From positions 1 to 64,000 of the forward strand of contig JAUXVD010000008.1 in the NCBI GenBank assembly GCA_030684575.1: a stretch of 64,000 nucleotides of DNA, in the 5' to 3' direction. The translations under genes were made by a program, and so were the position numbers. The notes below the pieces were generated by a model. It worked only from the letters and a program-made list of their open reading frames with translations. It was not told the origin of the DNA and searched no databases. The first letter of the stretch is position 1; each line of letters begins with the position of its first letter. Origin of the DNA: Nitrospirota bacterium. GTDB taxonomy: Bacteria > Nitrospirota > Nitrospiria > Nitrospirales > Nitrospiraceae. Positions 24,294-33,500 of this stretch are shown piece after piece.

Positions 24294-25565
24294 TTATCGG
24301 GAAGAGTAGAATGACTCGGCAATGACGTTGGTGTTAAAGAGCATTGTGTCGAGGCGGGTATAGACCGCGTGGCCGAAGTAATGGTCGCGCACATTCGTCG
24401 AGCCGGTGGAATCTTTGTAGTCGGCGAGAATTCCCAGTCCTTCACTCGGGATACGGACGGCACGGCGGGCACATTCGAGCCATCGTTCGAATCCATCGAG
24501 CGGCTCCACGATTTCCCACAGAGCTTTATTGGCTGCCTTGGCCGCTTCGGTCGTCGGCACGGCATCGCTGCTGGCCACGGCCAGCTCCTGGACATAATCT
24601 CCGCCCCAGGCGATCGGCATTTCCATCGTGATCTGCGGCAACTCCATCTTCGCGAGCCAGGTCTTGCCATCGGTTCGAAGATTTCGATGGTTGACGATGT
24701 GCAGGAGTTTGCCCAATCCTGACGGATCCCACCCGTAGCGTACCGGCATGCCGAAGGTGACGACGTCCAGCGTCGCCCCATTGAGCAGGGTGCCGTTCGC
24801 CAACAACGGAGTGATTCGTTGGATCGTCGAGGTGAGGTCCGGTCGATTGACTTGTAAGGCATAGGCCGACAAGAGGTCGAGCAGCCTGGTCCTGCTGCTG
24901 TTCGCGGTGACACATAGAAGGTTTGAGATGAGGGCGAGGACGAGTCCGGCCTGCCCGTGAGCCTCGACCAGGATCCGATCTCCTTGGCCCAGCTTATGGG
25001 TTTCGATCCAATCGCGCAGGCGCCCAAGCAGCGAGATGGCCGCCATCGCACGGCCCAGGTGATGGTGCTCACAGGCCCAGAGTTCGCGGATGCAAGAGAT
25101 CGGACGATCCAGGCCCCGGTTGAGCGACTGTTTCATCTGCTCCACATAGGCGTTGGTGAAGTTGCCGGCATCTCCAAGCTGCTCATCGAGGAGCCGCTTG
25201 GTGGCGTCATCGTTTGCGAGCGGTGGCTTCAATCCTCCGGACAGCGAGGAGATGCCATTGCTGCCGTCGCGGAGCAGCGCTAAGAGAGAATCGAGGCCTG
25301 TTACGCCGCGTGAGTACCCCCGTTTGAGCCCGCCCAATTCATCCAGCCGTTGAGCCCCGAAAAGATCGGTGCCCATGATGGAGCCGTGGAGCAACACGAT
25401 GAGGCGGACACCGGCCTGGGAGAGGCGCTTGCCGGCAAGGGCCATCGCCTCCTGTCCGGATGGCGATTCTGAGAGGGTGGTCGGGGTGACCTCACGAACT
25501 GAGAGGCGTTCGCCAGGATTTTTCCGGGACATCTCGTCGTGCTGGAAACTGTTTTCAATCGGCAT
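24294..25565 (-). CDS. Alpha/beta-hydrolase-like protein lacking the nucleophile serine
   Basis: A 423-residue protein, not assigned to a named family. RLIVLLHGSIMGTDLFGAQR looks like an alpha/beta-hydrolase first strand with its HG oxyanion motif, and ILVEAHGQAGLVLALISNLL occupies the nucleophile elbow, but the GxSxG serine is replaced by Gly (AHGQAG). A histidine near the end (VRDHYFGHAVY) could be the triad histidine. So it may be a non-catalytic fold. No signal peptide. It converges with the toxin gene with a 7-base gap and is flanked by repeat B copies; a truncated paralogue lies at 23654-23734. Confidence 0.6.
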   Translation of the reverse strand: MPIENSFQHDEMSRKNPGERLSVREVTPTTLSESPSGQEAMALAGKRLSQAGVRLIVLLHGSIMGTDLFGAQRLDELGGLKRGYSRGVTGLDSLLALLRDGSNGISSLSGGLKPPLANDDATKRLLDEQLGDAGNFTNAYVEQMKQSLNRGLDRPISCIRELWACEHHHLGRAMAAISLLGRLRDWIETHKLGQGDRILVEAHGQAGLVLALISNLLCVTANSSRTRLLDLLSAYALQVNRPDLTSTIQRITPLLANGTLLNGATLDVVTFGMPVRYGWDPSGLGKLLHIVNHRNLRTDGKTWLAKMELPQITMEMPIAWGGDYVQELAVASSDAVPTTEAAKAANKALWEIVEPLDGFERWLECARRAVRIPSEGLGILADYKDSTGSTNVRDHYFGHAVYTRLDTMLFNTNVIAESFYSSR

Positions 25566-25612
25566 GGGGAGTTACATACCTGATCTTGATCACGGACTGC
25601 AACGGAAGATGA

Positions 25613-25736
25613 GCAGGATGCTGAAAAAGCCCGCCAGCATCGTTCTCGCTTCGCTCAGAGGCTCAACGTACCGCAAGGGTACGCCTCGCCTCTTCGCTCG
25701 CTGCGGCCTTGCTGACGGACTTTTTGAGCATCCTGC
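25613..25736. repeat. Palindromic repeat family B, copy 2
   Basis: A 124-base element with GCAGGATGCTGAAAAAG at the left and CTTTTTGAGCATCCTGC at the right (one mismatch as an inverted repeat). Internally it holds a further stem (CAACGTACC / GGGTACG). Same orientation as copy 1. Confidence 0.9.
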
Positions 25737-25765
25737 GATGGTCAGCCTGTTAGAGGGGAGATGGT

Positions 25766-26344
25766 TTAGCGAAGGACTGTCGGGGTGGATTCCTGGCGGT
25801 CTGGTGCAGGCTTGGGCTGAACCTGGCTCTTGGGCATGACGGCGGTTGCGCTGCAGATCTTGCCCTCTTCGTCGATCTGGCGGTCCACGATCTTGACGCC
25901 TTGGAGATATTCCTGGACGATTTCTTCCCTGGTGAGTTCGATGTCCTGCTCGGTTTCCCTGCCGGTCCGGTCGCGCACCCGGTCGACCATGTGCTCCTTG
26001 ACCATCACGCGAATTTGTTTCGCAAGATCGGTCCGCGCCGACAGTTCCGATACCCGTTGGCAGACCATCTTGCCTTTATTGAGATCTCCCTGGCCTTTTC
26101 CGATGAGGTACTGTTCTTCGGAGTACTGGCCATCGCGTTCTGAGACGCTGCCCCTGCTGCCCGCTTGCCGGTTCGTTGTACTGCTTCGTTCTGCCTGTTG
26201 GAGTTGTTGGAATGACTGCTCGGCATGGTGGCTGACCGCGGGCGATCCGTTGCCTGACTCAGCCGCTGTCATGCCGGATTGCCAGAAGCAGGTGATGGCC
26301 ACCAGGCTACAATAGAGTGGGACGAAGGCTATTCTGCTCTGCAC
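25766..26344 (-). CDS. Exported LPP20/FlgT-like protein
   Basis: A 192-residue protein with a signal peptide and a low-complexity Gln/Ser region (residues 40-75), then a compact domain: YLIGKGQGDLNKGKMVCQRV and SARTDLAKQIRVMVKEHMVD, then TREEIVQEYLQGVKIVDRQI. This is the pattern of LPP20-type lipoprotein/exported domains found with flagellar FlgT-like proteins. A GTG at 26344 starts it, with AAGGAAAG upstream; it lies 3 bases after the preceding gene's stop on the same strand. Cleavage without a lipobox Cys is expected, so it is probably soluble periplasmic. Confidence 0.7.
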   Translation of the reverse strand: MQSRIAFVPLYCSLVAITCFWQSGMTAAESGNGSPAVSHHAEQSFQQLQQAERSSTTNRQAGSRGSVSERDGQYSEEQYLIGKGQGDLNKGKMVCQRVSELSARTDLAKQIRVMVKEHMVDRVRDRTGRETEQDIELTREEIVQEYLQGVKIVDRQIDEEGKICSATAVMPKSQVQPKPAPDRQESTPTVLR

Positions 26345-26347
26345 GAG

Positions 26348-27616
26348 TTACTTTCCTTTCCCTCTGCTGCCCCCGCCTCCTCGTCCACCCCCTCCGCCTT
26401 GACCTCCGCCTCCCTGTGGGCGTGGCGCAATCTGATAGGGGGCCCGTGGGACCTGGTGCGAGGTTGGAGGATGGATCTGGTTGATGGTTGGAGGCAGGCG
26501 ATTCGCCATGGGTGGCTGGCCTGCTTGCTGTTGGTGCTGTAAAAATTGTTGGAGCGCACGTGCCGATCTGGAGTTCGGGGGTGCACCGTTCGCTGGGGGC
26601 AGGAAGGGATTGAGCTGGTGGATGTCCGTCAGCGTTCGTGAGCCTGGCTGATGCGATGGCTGACCTGATTGGGGTTGATTGCCAATTTGCGGCGGCCCCG
26701 TCGGTGTGTTGTGAGAAATTTCATTGAGTGTTCGCGGGGCCGTCTGAGACCCAGGCCCCGGCACGATTTGATAACTCGGCATGGTTGGCGGTCTCATCCC
26801 CGGTGCGGGAGGGGACGGTGGCTGTGGCGGTGCCGGCGGCTGTTTCGTGGCAAATACTTGTTGTGCCGCGAGGACATGGGGGCTGGCGGGATAGAGGCCC
26901 CGTGCGACGTTCAAGAGCGCTTGGGTTTGGGCTAGTCCCACCCAGGGAGAAGGATAGACCGCCGGCGAGACGAGCACCCAATCCGTCCAGGCTTGCGAGA
27001 CCATGGCGTTGGATTGCACCCGATTCAGGATCTCTTGGCGTTGCTGAGAGGCTTGTTGTGTTTGTTCCGCCGTTGAGGCTTTTGCTAGGGTCTGGTTCGC
27101 CGCGTCGAGTTCTTGTTGTAATTGCTCATTTTCCTGCTGCAGCGCAACGAGCTGATGCCGGGCATCCTCGTTCTCCCGTAAGGCTGCGATGGCATTGCGT
27201 ACTTCTTCCGTATCGATCTGGGCCACCAGATCTGTTTTGACCACTATGGTGTCTCCGTCGAGCATCGTGTTGGTGTTTTGTTCCAGGATGAGGACGAGAC
27301 CGGCGGTATAGGTTCGAATTTCGTCTTTCGTGACATCAAGACCGTCCACAACGGTGATGCTTTCGAGGTAGACGGCGACCTGCTCCAGGGCTGCCCGTTT
27401 GGCTGCTTCGGTGGCCAGGCGGATCGCGTCTTCTCTGGTGTCCCGGTCCCCCATCCGATATTCACCCTGGGCGGTCACGATTCGGACCTCTGCCAGAGTG
27501 ACTGCTGGCCAGACAGACAGGACGGTCAATAGGAGGATGAGGCTGAAGTTCGATGGTGTGAGGTGAGGGAGCGCCCAGCGGGGGGGGGCCTGTGAAGTAA
27601 GAAAAATGTCCGGCAT
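26348..27616 (-). CDS. Exported protein: FlgT-N-like domain, coiled coil, Pro/Gly-rich tail
   Basis: A 422-residue protein. After a signal-like hydrophobic segment (SLILLLTVLSVWPAVTLA) comes a domain with EDAIRLATEAAKRAALEQVA, VYLESITVVDGLDVTKDEIR and TIVVKTDLVAQID, typical of FlgT N-terminal/LPP20-like domains. Residues about 140-200 are a Gln/Glu-rich coiled coil. The last 160 residues are rich in Pro, Gln and Ser and end in GGGGQGGGGGRGGGG. It is likely at the cell surface or periplasm. ATG 27616 is preferred over GTG 27625 for ribosome-site spacing. It is followed by the LPP20-like gene, probably one operon. Confidence 0.7.
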   Translation of the reverse strand: MPDIFLTSQAPPRWALPHLTPSNFSLILLLTVLSVWPAVTLAEVRIVTAQGEYRMGDRDTREDAIRLATEAAKRAALEQVAVYLESITVVDGLDVTKDEIRTYTAGLVLILEQNTNTMLDGDTIVVKTDLVAQIDTEEVRNAIAALRENEDARHQLVALQQENEQLQQELDAANQTLAKASTAEQTQQASQQRQEILNRVQSNAMVSQAWTDWVLVSPAVYPSPWVGLAQTQALLNVARGLYPASPHVLAAQQVFATKQPPAPPQPPSPPAPGMRPPTMPSYQIVPGPGSQTAPRTLNEISHNTPTGPPQIGNQPQSGQPSHQPGSRTLTDIHQLNPFLPPANGAPPNSRSARALQQFLQHQQQAGQPPMANRLPPTINQIHPPTSHQVPRAPYQIAPRPQGGGGQGGGGGRGGGGSRGKGK

Positions 27617-27837
27617 CGCCCTCACCTTCTGGATAGAACTGACGCGTCAGGCGCCGATTCGGCGACAGCCACGAGGTGGAATGTCAGCATAACACCGGCA
27701 TCGACTTTTCTGCCAGAAGTCGTTCCTTCGCTGCACGAACCCTTATGAATCCTGCCTGTGGAGCCCTTGCCTCCCTTGCCTTGGCTGAAAACGCCATGAT
27801 AGCTTAGAAGTTCCATTGGAATAGAAAGGACTGATCT

Positions 27838-28857
27838 GTGAAACTAGCACTCAGCCTCCATCGCGGATGGTCGACTCGAATACTGATCACCTCGTGGTTC
27901 TCTCTCTGTTTGCTCTTCCAAGGCGGAGCCGCGGTCGAGGCTGCCCCGGCGGCAGTTCCTACGGTACCGGTTCAGACCGAGCATGTGATTCTATTTGTTC
28001 TCGAAGGGTTCGGTCAGGACTCGTTGAAGGGTGGCACGATGCCGGCTCTCAGCCGGTTGATCAAGGATGGCTCTGTCACCTGGTCTGCCACGGCGGTGAA
28101 GCCTGCATTGCGGTTGCCTACGATGGCCTCGCTGATTACGGGGCTGCCGGTCGAAAAACACGGCATTAGCTGGAACGTCTTTGAATTCAGCCGCGGCTAT
28201 CCACGCGCCCCGAGCCTGTTCGACTATCTCGACTTGAGTGGGGGACGCGACAGTGCGATTTTCCTCATGGACGAATCGCTCTATCAGTTGGCGAGACCGG
28301 AGCCTTACACCGACTATCAGATGTGCGGACCTCTGAAGCCTGAATGCAGCACGGACCGGATCGTGTCCTACATCCGTCAATATTTCAAGAAAGCGACCAG
28401 CGGTCATGGGTATGGACATGCCATCCCTGCGCTCCCGCATTTCCTGGTTGTCCATCTTCCCGAGGCCGGTCGAGTGGGTACGGCAAAAGGCTGGACCTCG
28501 AAGGAGTATCGCGAGGCCCTTCGCTCGGTGGATAAGGCGATCAATTCCGTATTGGATCTCTATACAGAAAAGGGGCTGACCAAGGGGACGACCCTGTTCG
28601 TGACCTCGCTCAGCGCTGAGGGAAGTGACCCGGGCCAGGACCAGGCCGACGCAGCAGTGCCGATGGTGCCCTGGATTGCCTCGGGGGTGGGGATCAAACA
28701 TGGTTACGCCATTCATCAGCCTGTCTCTATCTTAGATACAGGCGCGACGGTGATGCGGACGCTGGGATTACAGACCCATACAGAATGGGAAAGCCATGCC
28801 GTGGAAGAAATCTTTCAGGCTGCCTTTGTTGCGGCCCCACGCATATCCTTGGAATAG
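27838..28857 (+). CDS. Exported alkaline-phosphatase-superfamily protein, degenerate metal sites
   Basis: A 339-residue protein with a signal peptide (cleavage near AVEAA). The AlkP/phosphodiesterase core is recognisable: HVILFVLEGFGQDSL, MPALSRLIKDGS, LRLPTMASLITGLPVEKHGI and SILDTGATVMRTLGL. However the first metal aspartate is Glu (FVLEG), and the usual SDHGM motif is LSAEGSDPG without His. The nucleophile position in LPTMAS is still Thr/Ser. This suggests a non-catalytic or altered enzyme. GTG 27838 has AGAAAGGA upstream. Two further genes follow closely (6 and 13 bases), so it heads a probable operon with a HEAT-repeat protein. Confidence 0.7.
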   Translation: MKLALSLHRGWSTRILITSWFSLCLLFQGGAAVEAAPAAVPTVPVQTEHVILFVLEGFGQDSLKGGTMPALSRLIKDGSVTWSATAVKPALRLPTMASLITGLPVEKHGISWNVFEFSRGYPRAPSLFDYLDLSGGRDSAIFLMDESLYQLARPEPYTDYQMCGPLKPECSTDRIVSYIRQYFKKATSGHGYGHAIPALPHFLVVHLPEAGRVGTAKGWTSKEYREALRSVDKAINSVLDLYTEKGLTKGTTLFVTSLSAEGSDPGQDQADAAVPMVPWIASGVGIKHGYAIHQPVSILDTGATVMRTLGLQTHTEWESHAVEEIFQAAFVAAPRISLE

Positions 28858-28863
28858 GTCATC

Positions 28864-29301
28864 ATGATGAAGCATGTGAAACGCAGCAGGATTCGTTCTC
28901 TCGTTGGAGGGTTGCTGGTCATCGCAGCGATGGCCTCACCGGCCTTGGCCGGTCCACCGGCCGCCTATACCCAGGAGCATGCCATCATCATCGATGCGAC
29001 GACCATCACTCCTCAGACCTGGTGGTACGTGCCTGGCGTAACACCCCCTATTCAGGCCTCGGACCCAGAGTCCATGGATGCCTTCAGGACGACCGAGCCT
29101 CGTACGCTCAAATTGAAGCCGGGGAAATATAAGTTCATCAGCTTCACCTTTGACTTTCCGTTCACCGTGAATTTAGAGGGAAAGCTAGAGGTTGCCCAGT
29201 CGCTCGACCAATGTGTGGAGGGACGAGGGACCCAAACCTTAATCATCCGTTGTAGCCGAACCTATCCGTATGGCGGCCAGCGCGATAACTACTATCAGTA
29301 G
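28864..29301 (+). CDS. Exported protein of unknown function
   Basis: A 145-residue protein with signal peptide (GGLLVIAAMASPALA, cleavage before GPPA). The mature part is beta-rich (EHAIIIDATTITPQTWWYVP, KYKFISFTFDFPFTVNLEGK) with two late cysteines (DQCVEGRG, IIRCSRTY) that may form a disulfide. No domain recognised. It sits between the AlkP-like gene (6 bases) and the first HEAT gene (13 bases). Confidence 0.65.
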   Translation: MMKHVKRSRIRSLVGGLLVIAAMASPALAGPPAAYTQEHAIIIDATTITPQTWWYVPGVTPPIQASDPESMDAFRTTEPRTLKLKPGKYKFISFTFDFPFTVNLEGKLEVAQSLDQCVEGRGTQTLIIRCSRTYPYGGQRDNYYQ

Positions 29302-29314
29302 AGGAGCCGCACCC

Positions 29315-30679
29315 ATGGCCCAGGCGCTTGATGACCTGTTAGAAGCACTCGAGGATGTCGACGACGCGACCCGCGAGGAGGCGTCCAAGGCACTCGCCGA
29401 GCTTGCCGATCCGACGACATTGGATGCGCTGGTCGGCGCCTGCGGAGACGAGTATTGGGCTGTGCGAGCCCATGCGGGCAGGGCCGTGGCGAAGATCGGC
29501 GGCGCCAAAGCCGTAGAAGCGCTCATCGGTTTGTTTAACGACTCCATCATGGATGTGCGGAACGATGTCGTGGTTGCCGTCGCCTCGATGGGTTCGGCTG
29601 TCGTCGATCGCCTGATTGCCGCGTTGAAGGACGAGCGGTGGCGTGTTCGTGAGCATGCTGCAAAAGCTTGTGGCGACATCAAGGACCCGAAAGCGGTCGA
29701 GGCTCTCATGCTTGTCTGTCGAGATCGCGATGGCGCCGTGAAGAGTGCGGCGACAGAGGCGCTGGGCAAAATCGGCGATCCGAAAGCGATCCCGACCCTG
29801 ACCAAGCTCTTCCGCGATCCTTCGAAAACGGTGAGAGAAACAGCCGGGACCGCCCTCATTCTTATCGGCCAGCCCTCCGTCGATCCGTTGCTGGAATGTC
29901 TGACTGATAAAGATTTCGTGGTCCGCTGCCATGCGGCCCGCGCGCTCGGTGGGATGACGACCGACTATCAAATCGGTCGAACCTGGGTACGGGACGCCAA
30001 AGTCGTCGATGCCTTGATTGCCACGCTGAAAGATCCGGATCGGGCGGTGCGAGAAGATGCGACGATTGCCCTGGGCCAGATCGGCGATCCGCGAGCGATC
30101 GATGCCTTGATCGAGGCGATGAAGGACGGGGTCGTGAAACGGCATGCCATTGCATCGCTCGGCATGATCGGCGATCCTCGTGCGTTGCCTCCGGTGTTGG
30201 ACGCGTTGAAGGGGAAGGGCATTCGGCAGGATGGGACCCCGACGCCAGGTTGTATCGTCAGCGAAGACGCCTTCATCAAGGAAGCCGCGGCGACGGCGCT
30301 CGGCCAGTTCCGCGATCCGCGCGTCATTCCTGACTTGATCATGCTGTTGAAGGACGGCGTCTTGCGTGAAAAGGCCAGTGCCGCCTTGGCGACCATCGGT
30401 GATACGGCGATCGAGCCGTTGATTGCCTTTCTCTATGATCCGAAAGCCTCCGAAGTCATCGCAGAAGGGGAGCGCGTGCTTTCTTATGCGTCGGTTCGAC
30501 TCACGGCGAAAGACGCCTTACGGCTCCTGGCGCTTGAAACATTGGAAAAGTTGGGCTGGATGCCGGCGCCGGAAGACGTCATCGTCAATTCGAGCGTAGT
30601 CGATAATGCCCGGGTGGACATGCCCCTTGGCGACACCGGTCGATTTGGTCCTTCGGGAGATTTCGCGCAGAGGGGTTAG
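29315..30679 (+). CDS. HEAT-repeat protein 1
   Basis: A 454-residue protein built almost wholly of PBS-lyase-like HEAT repeats of about 31 residues, with the recurring pattern ALGxIGDPRAxxxLIxxLKD (for example EALGKIGDPKAIPTLTKLF). Around residues 210-230 a break (MTTDYQIGRTWVRDAK) separates two repeat blocks. Such solenoids bind proteins or act as scaffolds; a few are lyases or hydroxylases, but no catalytic signature is visible. GAGGAG precedes the ATG at 29315. Last gene of a run with two exported proteins, though it has no signal peptide itself. Confidence 0.85.
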   Translation: MAQALDDLLEALEDVDDATREEASKALAELADPTTLDALVGACGDEYWAVRAHAGRAVAKIGGAKAVEALIGLFNDSIMDVRNDVVVAVASMGSAVVDRLIAALKDERWRVREHAAKACGDIKDPKAVEALMLVCRDRDGAVKSAATEALGKIGDPKAIPTLTKLFRDPSKTVRETAGTALILIGQPSVDPLLECLTDKDFVVRCHAARALGGMTTDYQIGRTWVRDAKVVDALIATLKDPDRAVREDATIALGQIGDPRAIDALIEAMKDGVVKRHAIASLGMIGDPRALPPVLDALKGKGIRQDGTPTPGCIVSEDAFIKEAAATALGQFRDPRVIPDLIMLLKDGVLREKASAALATIGDTAIEPLIAFLYDPKASEVIAEGERVLSYASVRLTAKDALRLLALETLEKLGWMPAPEDVIVNSSVVDNARVDMPLGDTGRFGPSGDFAQRG

Positions 30680-30778
30680 TGTACTGTCAGAGGTTGAGCG
30701 GTCGGTCTTGTGAGCCCGTCACCGGACAGTGTGACCCATCCGGCGACGTGGCTCAAAGGCCAGGAACAATCGTTCAGA

Positions 30779-32107
30779 CTATTTTTGTTTCTTCTTCGGA
30801 AGTGCCCCACCCTGGATAATAGAGCCCAGAGGGATTTGCAAAATCGTCCGGGACTCACCTGTTGTCCGGATCCCGATGCCGTGCGTATCGGCGGTTTCTT
30901 TTCCATCCTTCATATTCGTGATGGCGGCCTGTCCTTTATAGTGCCCGACCTTCCCGTCCGCGTCGACGTGGATCACGCCCACTCCTGGAATCGTGCCTTT
31001 GGCATTGTTCACCGTCTTGTCATTGCCCGTGAGGGGAGCCGGTCCACGGAGGCCTACGAACACATATTGGCCGTCCGGGGAGACGTCCATGAGATCAGGC
31101 GCCGGATCTTTGTTGGCATCGGTCGTCAGATCTACCGAGCCGACGCTGAGATGACTCAAGGTATCGATAATCTCCACGTTGTTACCAGCCCGGTCTGCGC
31201 TCCAGAGATAACGGCCTACCGCGGCCATTCCATGTGAATCTGCAAAGTGCTGGTCCCGCTGCGAGATCCGTTTCGCCGACACCGACTTCGGGAGATTCGA
31301 CAGGTCGAGGGCATAGACATCGTAGGAGAGCGGAGCGATGGGCCAGCCGCCGCCTGAGTTGATGTACATCGTGTCATCGATTTGCACGCCCCCGCAGCCG
31401 GCGGGATGGATCTGATTGTTGTCCAGAGTGGCCACGACGTTCATCGGTGTCACTGTGACGTCGACCACCAGCAGACCGCCGCCACGGAGCGTGACGAAGG
31501 CATACTTGCTCGACGCTTCTGTGATGGGGCAAATCGGGGAGGCGTCAGGCCGCTCACCGCCTTCGAGGGCGGCGAGATTTAGCGCGTCTTTCTCAGGGTC
31601 GAACGAGAAGGTGTGCGCGGCGTAGTCGGTCCAAATCCGGATAAACTTCTTTTCTGCGATGTTGGCCGCGATCACCATCTTCTGATCCGGCGTCGGCCAG
31701 GCGGCATGGACGTTCTTGCCCATCGACAGACAGGCTTCAGGTTTTTTAGTGGCCGCGTCCATGATCAAGACCTGCCCGCTGAGAAACGAAATAATGACAT
31801 GGGCCTGATCTTCGGTGAAAAACAGCATGTGCGGCCGGCGAACGGCTTTCTTCGTGGCCTCCTCGCAGAATTTGTTGATGTCGCCTGCGACATCGATCGT
31901 GGTTGTCGGTTTGGTTGTCGTGGGGTTTGCCGCCAGAGCGGCTCCGTCATAGATGTAAATGAAACCCCCGCTTTCTTTTGCGGTATCCGACTGGTCGGTC
32001 AGCCAGACTTCGTAGGCCTCTGCTGAGGTACCGAGAGCCGTCACGAAGATGATGAGTAGAATCGTCAGGACAGCACATGTCCCGAGCTGTGGTCTCCACG
32101 TAGTCAT
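30779..32107 (-). CDS. Exported YVTN/NHL-type beta-propeller protein
   Basis: A 442-residue protein with a signal peptide (LLIIFVTALGTSAEA) and about six or seven repeated blade motifs such as HVIISFLSGQVLIMDAATKK, KYAFVTLRGGGLLVVDV and PDGQYVFVGLRGPAPL. The proteins are often surface or periplasmic binding platforms. The ATG at 32107 is preferred because it has GGAGG six bases upstream, over ATG 32119. It is on the opposite strand within the HEAT cluster. Ligand unknown. Confidence 0.8.
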   Translation of the reverse strand: MTTWRPQLGTCAVLTILLIIFVTALGTSAEAYEVWLTDQSDTAKESGGFIYIYDGAALAANPTTTKPTTTIDVAGDINKFCEEATKKAVRRPHMLFFTEDQAHVIISFLSGQVLIMDAATKKPEACLSMGKNVHAAWPTPDQKMVIAANIAEKKFIRIWTDYAAHTFSFDPEKDALNLAALEGGERPDASPICPITEASSKYAFVTLRGGGLLVVDVTVTPMNVVATLDNNQIHPAGCGGVQIDDTMYINSGGGWPIAPLSYDVYALDLSNLPKSVSAKRISQRDQHFADSHGMAAVGRYLWSADRAGNNVEIIDTLSHLSVGSVDLTTDANKDPAPDLMDVSPDGQYVFVGLRGPAPLTGNDKTVNNAKGTIPGVGVIHVDADGKVGHYKGQAAITNMKDGKETADTHGIGIRTTGESRTILQIPLGSIIQGGALPKKKQK

Positions 32108-32304
32108 GAGGGCCTCCATTTCAAAATAAGGATATGCCTGTGGGGCGAGATATTGAGCATGGCGAAGATATCGTAGGCGTCGGTCGATGCGCTGTCAATT
32201 ATCGTCGCCGCCTGTCCTGAACGGGCATCAGCGCCGGTCTCTGTGCGTTGACCCTGTGAAAATGGCTATGTTAGGCTCATCGATCCCGGACCAGGAGATT
32301 CTGC

Positions 32305-33387
32305 ATGGCAGATGCGGTAGCTGAACAGATCGCGGCGCTGAAGGACGAGGACTGGGCGATTCGCGAAGAAGCCGCCACGATGCTTGGCACGTTTCGGGAT
32401 CCGAGGGCGGTCGCGCCGCTGGTCTCCGTCCTTCGTGACGGCGATCGCGCGGTGCGCGATGCGGCGATCGGCGCGCTCTTAGCCATTGGAGAACCGGCGG
32501 TCACGACGCTCGGCGCCTGCCTCTCCGATCCGGTGCTCACGGTTCAGGAATTGGCCTCGTCGGTGTTGGCCACTATTGCCGATGTGCGGGTGCTGGCACC
32601 GCTCGTCAAGGCACTCAAGAGTCCCGACTGGATTGTGCGGATGCATGCGGCCAAGGCGTTGGGTCGAATTAAAGATTCGGGAGCGGTCTCGCCGTTGGTG
32701 CCGTTGTTACAAGATAAAGTGAAAGCCGTCCGCGCGGAGACGTCGACCGCTCTTGCGGCGATCGGCGAGGCGGCGCTCGCATCGTTACTGGCCGCGCTGA
32801 CCCATACAGACTGGCTGGTGCGGTTGCATGCGGTAGAAGCCTTGGGGAAAACCAAGTCTCCGGAGGCGGTGGCCCCTCTGTTGTCGGTGTTGTTCAACGA
32901 TCAGGACAGGGCGGTTCGCGAGGACGCAGTCCGTGCGTTGGGTCAGATCGGCGATGCGCGCGCCGTAGAGTTTCTCGTGACGGCGATGCAGACACCTGGC
33001 CTGCGCCCGTTAGCGGTTGAGGCATTGGGCCGGATCGGCGATCGTAGTGCCGTGCCGGTGTTGATCGCCGTGCTTGAACGAGTCGACCAACCGGAAATCT
33101 CGCGTCCTATCGAGGGCTGCAGCGATCAGTGGGAGGAAGAGCGATTCACGTTAGGAGAGGTGGTTCGGGCGTTGGGTGCGATCCGGGACGAAGCGGCAAT
33201 CCCGTCTCTGATGAAGGCGCTTCGGTATACGGTGACCCGAGCGGAAGCGGCCGATGCGCTGACTCGATTCGGCTCTGCCGTGATTGCGCCGTTGCTGGCG
33301 GTACTGGCCCGTGAGTCGGATGATAATGTTCGATACCATGTCAAAGATACGTTAGCCAAAGTCGGCTGGCGCGCCGGACGTGTGTAA
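32305..33387 (+). CDS. HEAT-repeat protein 2
   Basis: A 360-residue protein of about eleven HEAT repeats (MLGTFRDPRAVAPLVSVLRD, ALGRIKDSGAVSPLVPLL, ALGQIGDARAVEFLVTAM). AGGAGATTCTGC precedes the ATG. No signal peptide, so cytoplasmic. The repeat consensus closely matches the neighbouring HEAT genes, pointing to tandem duplication. First gene of a four-gene HEAT run. Confidence 0.85.
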   Translation: MADAVAEQIAALKDEDWAIREEAATMLGTFRDPRAVAPLVSVLRDGDRAVRDAAIGALLAIGEPAVTTLGACLSDPVLTVQELASSVLATIADVRVLAPLVKALKSPDWIVRMHAAKALGRIKDSGAVSPLVPLLQDKVKAVRAETSTALAAIGEAALASLLAALTHTDWLVRLHAVEALGKTKSPEAVAPLLSVLFNDQDRAVREDAVRALGQIGDARAVEFLVTAMQTPGLRPLAVEALGRIGDRSAVPVLIAVLERVDQPEISRPIEGCSDQWEEERFTLGEVVRALGAIRDEAAIPSLMKALRYTVTRAEAADALTRFGSAVIAPLLAVLARESDDNVRYHVKDTLAKVGWRAGRV

Positions 33388-33500
33388 GAAAAGGCGAGGG
33401 GCGCAAGGCTAGAGGCGAAAGATCTGTAAGCTCGAGGGTTGTCGGCAAAGACTTCCCCCTGCCTCTCACCGTTGGCTTCGTGCCTGTTTCGAAAGAAATT

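Noticed and set aside
2922-28857. Sulfatase/formylglycine-enzyme pair (SUMF1-like protein with AlkP-like protein)
   Set aside because: The SUMF1 protein lacks the catalytic cysteines, the AlkP-like protein has no CxPxR motif, and they lie 25 kb apart.
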